From Niveibacterium umoris (GTDB lineage: Bacteria > Pseudomonadota > Gammaproteobacteria > Burkholderiales > Rhodocyclaceae): 64,000 nt of DNA. Below are positions 55,518 through 64,000 of the stretch, in pieces. Location of the stretch: the NCBI RefSeq assembly GCF_014197015.1, contig NZ_JACIET010000001.1, positions 1,364,001 through 1,428,000 of the forward strand. Direction: 5' to 3'. Both the position numbers and the translations under genes were made by a program. Numbering within the stretch: the stretch's first letter is position 1; each line of letters opens with the position of its first letter. Below the pieces are notes generated by a model. The model searched no databases. It was not told the DNA's origin and saw only the letters and a program-made list of their open reading frames with translations.

Positions 55518-56354
55518 ATGCATCTTGCGCAAGAACTGGTGGCATACGTCGATCGGCTTGCAACACTGCCTGACGTGTACCTGAAGGTGCGCTCGGCGCT
55601 GGATGACCCGGATGTATCGATCGCCGAGGTCGCCGACGTGATCGCGACCGACCCCTCGCTCACCGCCGCCCTGCTGCGCCTGGCGAACAGCGCCTTTTAC
55701 GGCTACGCGCGCAAGATCGAGTCGATCCAGCGTGCGGTCAGCCTGATCGGGCTGGAGCAGGTGCACGATCTGGTGCTCGCGACCTCGGTTACCGCCATGT
55801 TCTCGGGCATCCGCCCGCAGCGCATGGACATGGCCCGTTTCTGGCGCGACAGCGTGCGGCGCGGCATGCTGGCCCGGGAAGTCGCGCGCACGCTGCGTGG
55901 CGTCAGCCCGGAACGCCTCTTCGTGTCGGGCCTGCTGGCCGATGCAGGCCACCTTGTCATGTATGTCGCCGTGCCAGACCTGATGGCGCTCGTGCTCGAT
56001 ACGCCACCCGGCGACGGTGACACCCTGCCGGATGTCGAACGCCGCATCATCGGTTGTGACTTCGCCGAAGTCGGCGCCGCGCTCACCGCCAAATGGCAGC
56101 TGCCGGTGACATTCGGCGTGCTGATCGGGGCGCAGCTGCAACCGGAAACGGCCGGTGACAACGCACCGGCTGCCGCGCTGCTCAACCTTGTCAGCGCCGT
56201 CGCCACCCAGGCGGGGGACGGAAGTGACTATGAATACCCGTTGCACCACCGCTCGGAAGCGCTCGCGGGCATCACCCGCGACGAAGTCGAAGCCGTCCTT
56301 CCCAGCGTCGAAGCCCAGATGGAAATGATGATGGCGGTGCTGGCCAACGCCTGA
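55518..56354 (+). CDS. HDOD-domain protein
   Basis: A 278-residue protein made almost entirely of an HDOD domain. LATLPDVYLKVRSALDDPD, IATDPSLTAALLRLANSAFYG and AVSLIGLEQVHDLVLATSV are diagnostic. LLADAGHLVMYV lies where HD-superfamily proteins keep HD metal residues; HDOD proteins lack those catalytic residues. They act in signalling, often with c-di-GMP or motility control. ATG at 55518 has AGAGGAG upstream. Confidence 0.9.
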   Translation: MHLAQELVAYVDRLATLPDVYLKVRSALDDPDVSIAEVADVIATDPSLTAALLRLANSAFYGYARKIESIQRAVSLIGLEQVHDLVLATSVTAMFSGIRPQRMDMARFWRDSVRRGMLAREVARTLRGVSPERLFVSGLLADAGHLVMYVAVPDLMALVLDTPPGDGDTLPDVERRIIGCDFAEVGAALTAKWQLPVTFGVLIGAQLQPETAGDNAPAAALLNLVSAVATQAGDGSDYEYPLHHRSEALAGITRDEVEAVLPSVEAQMEMMMAVLANA

Positions 56355-56369
56355 GCCAGCCCCGAATGC

Positions 56370-56414
56370 GATGCCGTGCAACGCGGCATCGCGCGGCGCC
56401 TTGCCTGGCGCCGC
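56370..56414. other. Two adjacent hairpins after the HDOD gene
   Basis: GATGCCG/CGGCATC (56370-56376 with 56384-56390) and GCGGCGCC/GGCGCCGC (56393-56400 with 56407-56414) form consecutive stems of 7 and 8 bp. No T-run follows, so intrinsic termination is uncertain; they may slow readthrough into nrdJ. Confidence 0.45.
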
Positions 56415-56429
56415 TCTCAAGCGAATCAC

Positions 56430-56476
56430 CTACCATCGCTTGATGAAACCATGTGACGACCTACAATATATTGTGG
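56430..56476 (+). promoter_or_regulatory. Paired NrdR boxes over the nrdJ promoter
   Basis: The core CAATATATTG at 56464-56473 matches the NrdR box core CWATATATWG at every position. Exactly 31 bases upstream, CCATCGCTTG (56433-56442) is a degenerate second box; the two 16-base windows agree at 10 positions. A promoter TTGATG (56440-56445), 16-base spacer, TACAAT (56462-56467) overlaps both boxes. NrdR normally binds such spaced pairs and represses ribonucleotide reductase genes when dATP is high. The leader would be about 63 bases. Confidence 0.7.
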
Positions 56477-56536
56477 TCTAATCACCGCCTGCCGCCGTTC
56501 TGGCAAGCCGTCCAATCCCCTAATCCGGAGTTCGTC

Positions 56537-59404
56537 ATGAGTCAACGCGAAGCCACCGTATCCCTCGATACATTGCTGCCCCAGGAAATCTCGGGCGAAG
56601 TCCTGCTGGAAAAGTACGCCAAGGGCTCGGAGCAATCGGTCGAGGATGTACGGCGCCGCGTGGCTCGTGCTCTGGCCGCCAACGAAGCCGAAGACCGTCG
56701 TGCGCACTGGGAAAGCAAGTTCGAATTCGCACTCGAGTCGGGTTTCGTGCCGGCCGGTCGTATCAACTCGGCCGCTGGCACCAGCCTCGCCGCGACCCTG
56801 ATCAATTGCTTCGTGCAGCCGGTCGGCGATTCGGTGACCGAAGTCGTCGACGGCCGCCCCGGCATCTACACGGCACTGGCCGAGGCCGCTGAAACCATGC
56901 GTCGTGGCGGCGGCGTGGGCTACGACTTCTCGTCGATCCGCCCGTCTGGCGCATTGGTACGCGGCACGCAGAGCCGCGCCAGCGGCCCGGTCAGCTACAT
57001 GCGGGTGTTCGACCGCTCGTGCGAGACGGTCGAATCCGCCGGCGCGCGCCGCGGCGCCCAGATGGGCGTGCTGCGCTGCGACCACCCGGACATCGAGGCC
57101 TTCATCCATGCCAAGGACGAAGGCGACCTGTCGAACTTCAACATCTCGGTCGGCGTGACCGACGAGTTCATGAAGGCGGTCGAGAGCGACGGCGATGTCG
57201 AGCTGGCACACAAGTCCGAGCCCTGCGTCGAGTTGCGCGAAGCTGGCAGCTACCAGCGTGAAGACGGCTCGTGGGTGTATCGCAAGGTCCGCGCGCGCGA
57301 CCTGTGGGAACAGATCATGCGCTCCACCTACGACCATGCCGAGCCGGGCATCCTGTTCCTTGACCGGATGAACCGCGACAACAACCTGTACTACTGCGAG
57401 ACGATCGAAGCGACGAACCCATGCGCCGAACAGCCGCTGCCGCCCTATGGCTGCTGCTGCCTGGGCTCGATCAACCTGGTCAAGTTCGTGCGCGACGCAT
57501 TTGGCAAGAAAGCCAGCTTTGACTACGACGCCTTCGGCGAAGTGGTCGAGACCTCGATCCGCATGCTCGACAACGTGCTGGACGTGACCAACTGGCCGCT
57601 CGAGAACCAGCACCAGGAAGCCATGAACAAGCGCCGCGTCGGCCTGGGTTTCACCGGGCTGGGCGACGCGCTGATCATGCTCAAGCTGCGCTACGACACG
57701 GCCGAAGCGCGCGCAATGGCGACCAAGATCTCCGAATACATGCGCGACCGCGCCTACATGGCCTCGGTGAACCTCGCCAAGGAACGCGGCGCCTTCCCGC
57801 TCTTCAATGCAGACATGTACCTGTCGGGCGGCAACTTCGCCTCGCGCCTGCCGAACGACGTGAAGGACAAGATCCGCAAGCACGGCATCCGCAATTCGCA
57901 CCTGCTGTCGATCGCCCCCACCGGCACCATCTCGCTGGCCTTTGCCGATAACGCCTCGAACGGCATCGAACCGCCCTTCTCGTATACCTACACCCGCAAG
58001 AAACGGATGGCCGACGGCACCTTCAAGGAATACGCGGTCGAGGACTACGCCTGGCGTGCCTACCGCCACTTGGGCGGCAACGTCGAAAAGTTGCCGGATT
58101 ACTTTGTGACCGCGCTGCAGATCTCGGCCCAGGCGCACAAGGACATGGTCGCGGCCGTCGCACCGTACGTCGATACCTCGATCTCCAAGACCGTCAACGT
58201 GCCGGCCGACTACCCCTACACCGACTTCGAGGATCTCTACCTCGACGCCTGGAAGGCTGGCCTCAAGGGCCTCGCGACCTACCGCCCCAACAGCGTGCTG
58301 GGTTCGGTGCTGTCGGTCGAGCCGAGCAATACCGAGAAGAAACAGCCGCAGGACGTGGTGATCGCCGACGCCAACCGTCGCCTCTCGATCAAGTCGCTGC
58401 CGGCCCCGGTGCTGGCGAGCCTGCGCTGGCCGGGTCGCCCGTCGCTGCCGGACGGCAACAGTTCCTGGACCTACATGCTCGAGACGCCGCAAGGTGAATT
58501 CGGCATCTTCGTCGGCCACATGGAACCGAACGGCGACGCGGTGCCGCGTGGCGCCTTCCCGTTCGAAGTGTGGGTAAATGGTGCCGACCAGCCGCGCGGT
58601 CTGGGTGCCGTGGCCAAGACGCTGTCGATGGACATGCGCGCCAACGACCGCGCCTGGCTCAAGCTCAAGCTCGACACGCTGGCCCGCACGGTCGGCGAGC
58701 GCTCGTTCGAACTGCCCTTCCCGCCGCACGGCGAGCGCAAGATCGTCCCGGGCGTGGTCGCGGCCTTCGCCCAGATCGTCCGCTACCGCTGCGAGAAGCT
58801 CGGTGCGTTTGAAGTCGAAGCCCCGACCCCGGTGCTGGATGCGGTGTTCAGCCTGCAGGAGCCGAAAACCGGCACCGACGGCACGCTGTCCTGGACGGTG
58901 GATATCGCCAACCCGGCGACCGGCGAAGAGTTCGTCCTCGGCCTCAAGGAAATCATGCTGCCGGACGGTGTCACCCGCCCCTACTCGATGTGGCTCTCGG
59001 GTAACTACCCGCGTGCGCTCGATGGCCTGACGCAGATCCTCTCGCTCGACATGCGTGTCATGGACCCGGCCTGGATCGGCATGAAGCTGCGCAAGCTGCT
59101 GAACTACCCGGAACCGCTGGGCGATTTCATGGCCTTCGTGCCGGGCACCCGCCGCCAGCAGAACTGGCCCTCGACGGTCGCCTACGTCGCACGTCTGGTC
59201 ATCCACCGCTACGCGATGCTGGGTGTGCTCGACGAGAACGGCTACCCGACCCGCGAGATGGGCATCCTCGAAGCGCCGCGCAACGAGCGCGACCCGGAGC
59301 TGATGCAGGGTTCGCTGTGTTCCGAGTGCGGCAACGCCTCGGTCATCCGCAAGGACGGCTGCGATTTCTGCACCGCCTGCGGCGCGGTCGGGACCTGCGG
59401 TTAA
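56537..59404 (+). CDS. nrdJ: Adenosylcobalamin-dependent (class II) ribonucleotide reductase
   Basis: A 955-residue class II reductase that makes deoxynucleotides using B12, independent of oxygen. The active-site N-x-C-x-E motif is NPCAEQ, with Cys296 and Glu298. [29 protein letters not shown] and the phosphate loop IAPTGTISL are conserved. Two related TSCPD-like segments occur at about 612-765 and 783-900. The C-terminus [14 protein letters not shown] supplies redox cysteines. ATG at 56537 follows CCGGAG; the open frame upstream overlaps the promoter. No class I genes are in the window. Confidence 0.95.
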   Translation: MSQREATVSLDTLLPQEISGEVLLEKYAKGSEQSVEDVRRRVARALAANEAEDRRAHWESKFEFALESGFVPAGRINSAAGTSLAATLINCFVQPVGDSVTEVVDGRPGIYTALAEAAETMRRGGGVGYDFSSIRPSGALVRGTQSRASGPVSYMRVFDRSCETVESAGARRGAQMGVLRCDHPDIEAFIHAKDEGDLSNFNISVGVTDEFMKAVESDGDVELAHKSEPCVELREAGSYQREDGSWVYRKVRARDLWEQIMRSTYDHAEPGILFLDRMNRDNNLYYCETIEATNPCAEQPLPPYGCCCLGSINLVKFVRDAFGKKASFDYDAFGEVVETSIRMLDNVLDVTNWPLENQHQEAMNKRRVGLGFTGLGDALIMLKLRYDTAEARAMATKISEYMRDRAYMASVNLAKERGAFPLFNADMYLSGGNFASRLPNDVKDKIRKHGIRNSHLLSIAPTGTISLAFADNASNGIEPPFSYTYTRKKRMADGTFKEYAVEDYAWRAYRHLGGNVEKLPDYFVTALQISAQAHKDMVAAVAPYVDTSISKTVNVPADYPYTDFEDLYLDAWKAGLKGLATYRPNSVLGSVLSVEPSNTEKKQPQDVVIADANRRLSIKSLPAPVLASLRWPGRPSLPDGNSSWTYMLETPQGEFGIFVGHMEPNGDAVPRGAFPFEVWVNGADQPRGLGAVAKTLSMDMRANDRAWLKLKLDTLARTVGERSFELPFPPHGERKIVPGVVAAFAQIVRYRCEKLGAFEVEAPTPVLDAVFSLQEPKTGTDGTLSWTVDIANPATGEEFVLGLKEIMLPDGVTRPYSMWLSGNYPRALDGLTQILSLDMRVMDPAWIGMKLRKLLNYPEPLGDFMAFVPGTRRQQNWPSTVAYVARLVIHRYAMLGVLDENGYPTREMGILEAPRNERDPELMQGSLCSECGNASVIRKDGCDFCTACGAVGTCG

Positions 59405-59450
59405 GTCTGCTAAGCGAGGCGCAGGTTCGGGCCTCACACGCGACAAAAAG

Positions 59451-59476
59451 AAACGGGGGCCAGTGGCCCCCGTTTT
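59451..59476. terminator. Intrinsic terminator after nrdJ, bidirectional
   Basis: AAACGGGGGCC and GGCCCCCGTTT form a perfect 11-bp stem with an AGT loop, followed by a T-run and preceded by A-rich sequence. It separates nrdJ from the convergent efflux operon. Confidence 0.9.
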
Positions 59477-59549
59477 CTATTCTTACCGTCCCGATCGACA
59501 ACCCCCCCGATCCGGAAGACCGGAATCAGGGGTGCTGCTGCCAGCCCCC

Positions 59550-60965
59550 TTACCTGATGGTTTCTGCCTTCCAGCCCCCGCCCAGCGCCTTGAACAGGGC
59601 GATCGACGCATTCAGCCGGGTTTCACGAGACTGGATGAAGGCAATCTGCACATCGTTGGTCGAACGCTGTGCATCGAGCAAGTCGATGAATGCCGCCGAG
59701 CCGGCGTCGTAGCGCGCACGCGCGATGCGTTCGGCCTTTTCCGCCGCGCTCAGCTGCGCTTCGCGCGCCTTCTCGGTTACCGCACTTTGCCGCAGCGTCA
59801 CCAGCGCATCGAGCACTTCGCGGTAGGCCGTCTGCGCGGTCTTGCGGTACTGCTCCAGCGCTTCCTTCTGGACGGCGGTGGCTTGGTCCAGTTTGCCGAG
59901 GCGGTAGCCCGCGTCAAACACCGGAAGGTTGACCACGGCGCTCGCGGACCAGATCCGCGCACCGGAATTGAAGAGGTTGGAGAGGTCGAAACTCTCACCA
60001 CCCAAAGCGCCAGTCAGTGAAATGCTGGGGAACAGCGCCGCCTTCGCGACACCGATCTGCGCGTTGTACGAAATCAGCGACTGCTCGGCCTGTCGAACAT
60101 CCGGTCTGCGGTCGAGCAAGTCGGCCGGCAAGCCGGCCGGCGGCACCGGCGGAAGCGGAAGCTTGCGGACGTCGTCGCTCGCAGCGATCGACAGATCGGG
60201 GGCACCGACCAGCAAGCCGAGCTGATGCTCCTGCAAGGCGCGCTGCTGGGTCAGCAGCGACACCTGCGCCTCCAGCGCCGCGCGGGCGCTCTCGGCCTGC
60301 TGAACATCGAGCGCCGAGACCTTGCCCGCGTCGTAGCGACGTTGCGCGATCGCCGCCGCAGTCTCGCGGGTCTTCAGGCTGGCCTGACTGCTGGCAAGCT
60401 GGGTATCGAGACTGCGCAGCGTCAGGTAACCACTGGCAACACCGCCCGCGAGCGAGAGTCGCACCGTGTCGCGGTAGTAACGGCTGCCGGCGGCCTGTGC
60501 GATCGCCGCTTCGCGCGCCCGCCGGAACTTGCCCCAGAAGTCGAGCTCGTAGGCCGCCATCAGGCCCGTGAGCTTGAAGTCGTTGTAAGGCCGCGGCGTC
60601 AGCTTGTTCGAGGTCCAGGTGTCTCGGCTCGGCGAGATGCGCGAGGCATTGCCGTTCAGGTCGACTTCGGGAAACAGCGCTGCACCGGCCTGGCTCATCA
60701 CCGCGTCCGCCTGTTCGATGCGCGCCAGGGCGATACGGACATCGCTCGAATCGCGCAGCGCGCGCTCGACCAGCGCATCCAGTTCCGCATCGCCAAAGGC
60801 TCGCCACCATTGGTCCGCAACCGCCACACCTTGCGGCGCACCGGTTTCAACTGGCGCGAACTGCGCCGGCAGCACGTCCGCCGGGCGCTTGTAGTCGGGG
60901 CCCATGGCGCAACCAGCCGAAAGCGCCGCCACTGCGGCCATGATCACAGGGAATCGGATTCTCAT
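59550..60965 (-). CDS. RND efflux outer-membrane factor lipoprotein (OprM/NodT family)
   Basis: A 471-residue outer-membrane channel of a tripartite pump. A lipoprotein signal ends LSAGC with Cys19. WWRAFGDAELDALVERAL and the duplicated coiled-coil regions include RRYDAGKVSALDVQQAE and ARARYDAGSAAFIDLLDAQR. RRPDVRQAEQ is typical. It overlaps the RND transporter gene by four bases and is the last gene of the operon; the periplasmic adaptor gene is presumably beyond the window edge. Confidence 0.93.
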   Translation of the reverse strand: MRIRFPVIMAAVAALSAGCAMGPDYKRPADVLPAQFAPVETGAPQGVAVADQWWRAFGDAELDALVERALRDSSDVRIALARIEQADAVMSQAGAALFPEVDLNGNASRISPSRDTWTSNKLTPRPYNDFKLTGLMAAYELDFWGKFRRAREAAIAQAAGSRYYRDTVRLSLAGGVASGYLTLRSLDTQLASSQASLKTRETAAAIAQRRYDAGKVSALDVQQAESARAALEAQVSLLTQQRALQEHQLGLLVGAPDLSIAASDDVRKLPLPPVPPAGLPADLLDRRPDVRQAEQSLISYNAQIGVAKAALFPSISLTGALGGESFDLSNLFNSGARIWSASAVVNLPVFDAGYRLGKLDQATAVQKEALEQYRKTAQTAYREVLDALVTLRQSAVTEKAREAQLSAAEKAERIARARYDAGSAAFIDLLDAQRSTNDVQIAFIQSRETRLNASIALFKALGGGWKAETIR

Positions 60966-63900
60966 GCGTGTTCTCCGCCGGAACGTGCGGCACCTTGGCG
61001 GCGCCCGGTGAGCCAGATGAAGAAAAGCGGCACGAACAGGGTTGCAATGAAGGTGGCTGCGATCATGCCGCCGAACACGCCGGTTCCCATCGAACGCCGT
61101 GCGGCCGCGCCGGCACCGGTCGCAAACACGAGCGGCACCATGCCCAGCACGAACGCGAGCGAGGTCATCACGATCGGGCGGAAGCGCAGCCGGGCCGCTT
61201 CAAGTGCGGCATCGATGGCGCTCTTGCCCGCTTCCATTTGCTGCGAGGCAAACTCGACGATCAGGATCGCGTTCTTGGCGGCCAGCCCGACCAGCACCAC
61301 GAGCCCGATCTGGAAGTAGATGTCGTTGGGGAAACCGCGGACCAGGATCGCGACCAGCGCACCCAGCATCGCGAACGGTATTGCCATCACCACACCGAGC
61401 GGCAGCGACCAGCGCTCGAACTGCGCCGCGAGAATCAGGAAGACCATGATCAGGCCGAACGCAAAGGCGGCGATGGAGGTCGAGCCGGTGCGCTTCTCCT
61501 GATAGGCCTGGCCGGTCCAGGCGAGCTGGAAACCTTCTGGCAGCACCTTCGCTGCAGTCTCCTCGACGATGCGGATGGCCTCGCCCGAACTCACCCCCGG
61601 TGCGCCATTGCCGAGCACCTTTGCAGAAAGGTATCCATTGAAACGGTCCAGCGTTTCCGCGCCCGTCATGCGGCTGACACGCGTCAGTGCCGACAGCGGG
61701 ATCATCGCGCCGGTGCTGGCGCGCACCCACACCTTGCCGATGTCGTCCGGATTCATTCGGTAAGGCGCGTCGGCCTGCATCTGCACGCGGTAGGTCCGGC
61801 CGAACTTGTTGAAGTCGTTGACGTAGTAGGTGCCAATCGTGCTTTGCAGCGCGACGAAGACGTCGGCCACCGGCACGCCCATTGCCAGCGCCTTGTCTTC
61901 GTCCACCTCGACATGCAGTTGCGGCGCGGTGGGACGGAAGAAGGTGTTGATGCCGGTGAGATCCTTGCGCTGCTTGAGCGCGTCGACGAAGGCGTTCATC
62001 ACTTCTTGCAGCTTCTTCGGGTCATCCGACGCGCGGCTCTGCACATAGGCCTCGAAGCCACCCGCGGTGCCCAGCCCGCGAATGGCCGGTGGGTTGAAGG
62101 CGATCGCGAGGCCATCCTTCTGCATCATCCCGGCGCCGAATACCGTTTTGACGATGTCGTCTGAGGTTGTGGTCCGCTCGTCCCAGGGTTTCAGGCGTAC
62201 GAAGATCGTTGCGGCGTTGGCCTTGTTCCCGCCGCCGATCAAATCAAAACCGTTCACCAGGAATACATGCTCGACCGCCGGAAGCTTCTGCAAGGTCTGA
62301 CGCAAGGCGTCGCCGGTCTTCGCGGTGCGTTCCAGCGAGGCGCCGTCAGGCAGGATCACCGCGCCGAACACGTAGCCCTGATCTTCCGGCGGTACGAAAC
62401 TGCCGGGAATGCGCATCAGCAGGAAGGCGGCGATTCCGATCACGACGATGTAACCGCCAACGCTCGCCACCCGGTGCCGCAGCGTAAAGGCAACCGTGCC
62501 GGTGTAGCTGCGGGTGAAACGCGTGAAGAATCGATTGAAGCCGCCAAAGAAGCCGCGCTCCGCTTCATGCATGGGTTTGAGCAGCAGCGCGCACAGCGCG
62601 GGGGTAAGCGTCAACGCCACCAGGCCGGAGATCACCACCGACACCGCCACGGTCACGGCGAACTGTTTGTAGAGCTGGCCGGCAATGCCGCCGAGGAAGG
62701 CGACCGGCACGAACACCGAACACAGCACCAGCACGATTGCGATCACAGCGGTAGCCACTTCGCGCATTGCCTCGGCCGCCGCCTCGCGGGGCGATAGCCC
62801 CTGCTCCATCATCAGGCGCTCGACGTTTTCCAGCACCACGATCGCATCGTCCACGACGATACCGATCGCGAGCACCATCGCGAACAGCGTCAGTGTGTTG
62901 ATCGAGAAGTTGAAGATCCATAGGCCGGCGAACGCGCCGATCAGCGACACCGGCACCGCCAGCATCGGAATCAGCGTTGCGCGCCAGCTTTGCAGGAACA
63001 CGAAGACCACCACGATCACCAGCAAGCTCGCTTCGAGCAGCGTCATCACCACTTCGTGGATGGACGACTGCACGAACACCGTGGTGTCGTACGGGATCAT
63101 GTACGCGACCCCCTTGGGTAGCTGCTTTGCGAACTCCGACATCTTGGCTTTGACCGCATTGCCGGTGTCCAGCGCATTGGCCCCCGTCTGCAGGAAGATC
63201 GCCATGCCGATTGAGGGGTTGCCATCGAGCGTCGTGTAGGCGTCGTAGTTCTGCGCAGCGAGTTCAACCCGGGCGACATCCTTGATCCGCAGGTAGCCAT
63301 CCGGGCCACCGGCGCGGATGATGATGTTGCCGAATTGCTGCGGATCGAGCAGGCGGCCTCGCGCGGTGACGGTATAGACCAGTTGCTGCCCCGCCAGCGC
63401 CGGCGCTGCACCGATCTTGCCCGCCGAGTACTGCGCGTTCTGGCTGTTCAGCGCAGCAGCAATGTCGGTCGCCGTTACGCCCAATTGCGCCATGCGGTCT
63501 GGTTTGAGCCAGATGCGCATCGAGTAGTCCTGCGCGCCGAAGATGGTGACGCTTCCCACCCCCTTGACCCGCTTGATCTCGTCGACGATGTTGAGCGACG
63601 CGTAATTCGAAAGGAACAGCGCATCGCGAGACTTGTCGGGAGACACCAGCGACGCCACCAACAGGATGTCGGTGGAACTCTTCTGCACGATCACGCCATT
63701 GCGACGCACGTCGTCGGGCAAACGCGGCAACACCGCGTTGACCTTGTTGTTGGTGTTGATCGTGGCGTAGTCGGGATTGGTGCCCACCTCGAAGGTCGCG
63801 GTAATCGTCAGCGAGCCGCTGGAACTCGCACTGGCCGTGTAATAGATGAGCCCCTCAACCCCATTGAGCTGCTCCTCGATCGGCGCAGCCACGGTGCGTG

Positions 63901-64000
63901 CCAGCGTTTCGGCCGACGCGCCCGGGTAGGAAGCAATGATCTGCACGGTGGGCGGCGTGATCGACGGGTACTGGGAAATCGGCAGCGACACCGCTGCGAC
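60962..64000 (-). CDS. RND multidrug efflux transporter, HAE1 type (truncated at window edge)
   Basis: At least 1013 residues of an AcrB/MexB-type inner-membrane proton antiporter; the first 25-30 residues lie beyond the right edge, and the frame is open to base 64000. LPISQYPSITPPTVQI is near the family N-terminus. The TM4 motif GIVVDDAIVVLENVERLM carries the paired Asp residues for proton relay. FNPPAIRGLGTAGGFE lines the binding pocket and GLAAKNAILIVEFA lies in TM10. Adaptor and outer-membrane factor complete the pump. Drug specificity cannot be predicted. Confidence 0.95.
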   Translation of the reverse strand, partial: VAAVSLPISQYPSITPPTVQIIASYPGASAETLARTVAAPIEEQLNGVEGLIYYTASASSSGSLTITATFEVGTNPDYATINTNNKVNAVLPRLPDDVRRNGVIVQKSSTDILLVASLVSPDKSRDALFLSNYASLNIVDEIKRVKGVGSVTIFGAQDYSMRIWLKPDRMAQLGVTATDIAAALNSQNAQYSAGKIGAAPALAGQQLVYTVTARGRLLDPQQFGNIIIRAGGPDGYLRIKDVARVELAAQNYDAYTTLDGNPSIGMAIFLQTGANALDTGNAVKAKMSEFAKQLPKGVAYMIPYDTTVFVQSSIHEVVMTLLEASLLVIVVVFVFLQSWRATLIPMLAVPVSLIGAFAGLWIFNFSINTLTLFAMVLAIGIVVDDAIVVLENVERLMMEQGLSPREAAAEAMREVATAVIAIVLVLCSVFVPVAFLGGIAGQLYKQFAVTVAVSVVISGLVALTLTPALCALLLKPMHEAERGFFGGFNRFFTRFTRSYTGTVAFTLRHRVASVGGYIVVIGIAAFLLMRIPGSFVPPEDQGYVFGAVILPDGASLERTAKTGDALRQTLQKLPAVEHVFLVNGFDLIGGGNKANAATIFVRLKPWDERTTTSDDIVKTVFGAGMMQKDGLAIAFNPPAIRGLGTAGGFEAYVQSRASDDPKKLQEVMNAFVDALKQRKDLTGINTFFRPTAPQLHVEVDEDKALAMGVPVADVFVALQSTIGTYYVNDFNKFGRTYRVQMQADAPYRMNPDDIGKVWVRASTGAMIPLSALTRVSRMTGAETLDRFNGYLSAKVLGNGAPGVSSGEAIRIVEETAAKVLPEGFQLAWTGQAYQEKRTGSTSIAAFAFGLIMVFLILAAQFERWSLPLGVVMAIPFAMLGALVAILVRGFPNDIYFQIGLVVLVGLAAKNAILIVEFASQQMEAGKSAIDAALEAARLRFRPIVMTSLAFVLGMVPLVFATGAGAAARRSMGTGVFGGMIAATFIATLFVPLFFIWLTGRRQGAARSGGEHA

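Noticed and set aside
54387-56429. A - strand frame of 680 codons opposite the zinc exporter and HDOD genes
   Set aside because: It spans two real genes and their gap, and its translation is low-complexity His/Arg-rich shadow sequence.
56355-56536. Cobalamin riboswitch upstream of nrdJ
   Set aside because: The region is only about 180 bases, and its hairpins do not resemble the conserved B12-box and junction; the predicted leader is only about 63 bases. NrdR boxes explain the site better.
56426-59446. A long open frame of about 1006 codons on the - strand opposite nrdJ
   Set aside because: It is the antisense shadow of a confidently identified class II reductase in GC-rich DNA. The translation has no family features and is rich in Arg, His and Val as expected for a shadow.

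Overview
This 64 kb window is GC-rich, densely packed chromosomal DNA from what looks like a betaproteobacterium, probably of the Rhodocyclales (Azoarcus/Thauera/Niveibacterium type). That placement is inferred from gene content: rnfABCDGE followed by nth, DUF1841, DUF3567, DUF2189, paired small cytochromes c, an adenosylcobalamin-dependent ribonucleotide reductase and a FlaG-FliD-FliS-FliT flagellar block. I saw no rRNA, tRNA, CRISPR array, insertion sequence or phage genes.

Region 1 (1-23.3 kb) is a glycan biosynthesis island next to flagellin. The + strand (2-17390) is one tightly coupled run, mostly with overlapping stop/start codons. It holds two sulfotransferases and an APS kinase. Next come a GDP-fucose-synthase-like SDR whose catalytic Tyr is Phe, a DegT-fold sugar 3-dehydratase of the ColD/RfbH type (His in place of the PLP lysine), a second SDR epimerase, a Nudix hydrolase and a B12-binding radical SAM enzyme. 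A split transketolase-like pair with altered substrate residues follows, then a heptose kinase/guanylyltransferase/phosphatase trio (HddA/HddC/GmhB-like). Last are a SDR/AMP-ligase/LuxE/LuxC fatty-acid-reductase-like module and PseH. The - strand carries maf-pseB-pseC-pseF-pseG, most of the CMP-pseudaminic acid pathway plus the Maf flagellin glycosyltransferase. PseI, Gmd and GmhA are not in the window. My hypothesis is that the + strand run makes a sulfated, acyl-modified and perhaps C-branched deoxysugar for flagellin or another surface glycan.

Region 2 (23.5-29.7 kb) is the late flagellar block: fliC behind a clear sigma-28 promoter, then flaG, fliD, fliS, fliT, a FliK-like protein, a small FlhB-like protein and a YcgR/PilZ flagellar brake.

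Region 3 (29.7-45.7 kb) is mostly housekeeping: a CDF transporter, a secreted AGE-fold protein, pyrD, the six-gene Rnf electron-transport complex with nth, DUF1841, two cytochromes c, a MoxR/VWA pair, a SemiSWEET, an MscS channel and an orphan amino-acid-binding protein.

Region 4 (45.7-64 kb) contains htpG with a sigma-32-like promoter, a sensor kinase, greB, small DUF proteins, an EEP nuclease/phosphatase, an unrecognised 535-residue protein, a His-rich CDF zinc exporter, an HDOD protein, nrdJ behind a paired NrdR-box promoter, and an RND efflux pump (outer-membrane factor plus an inner-membrane transporter cut by the right edge).
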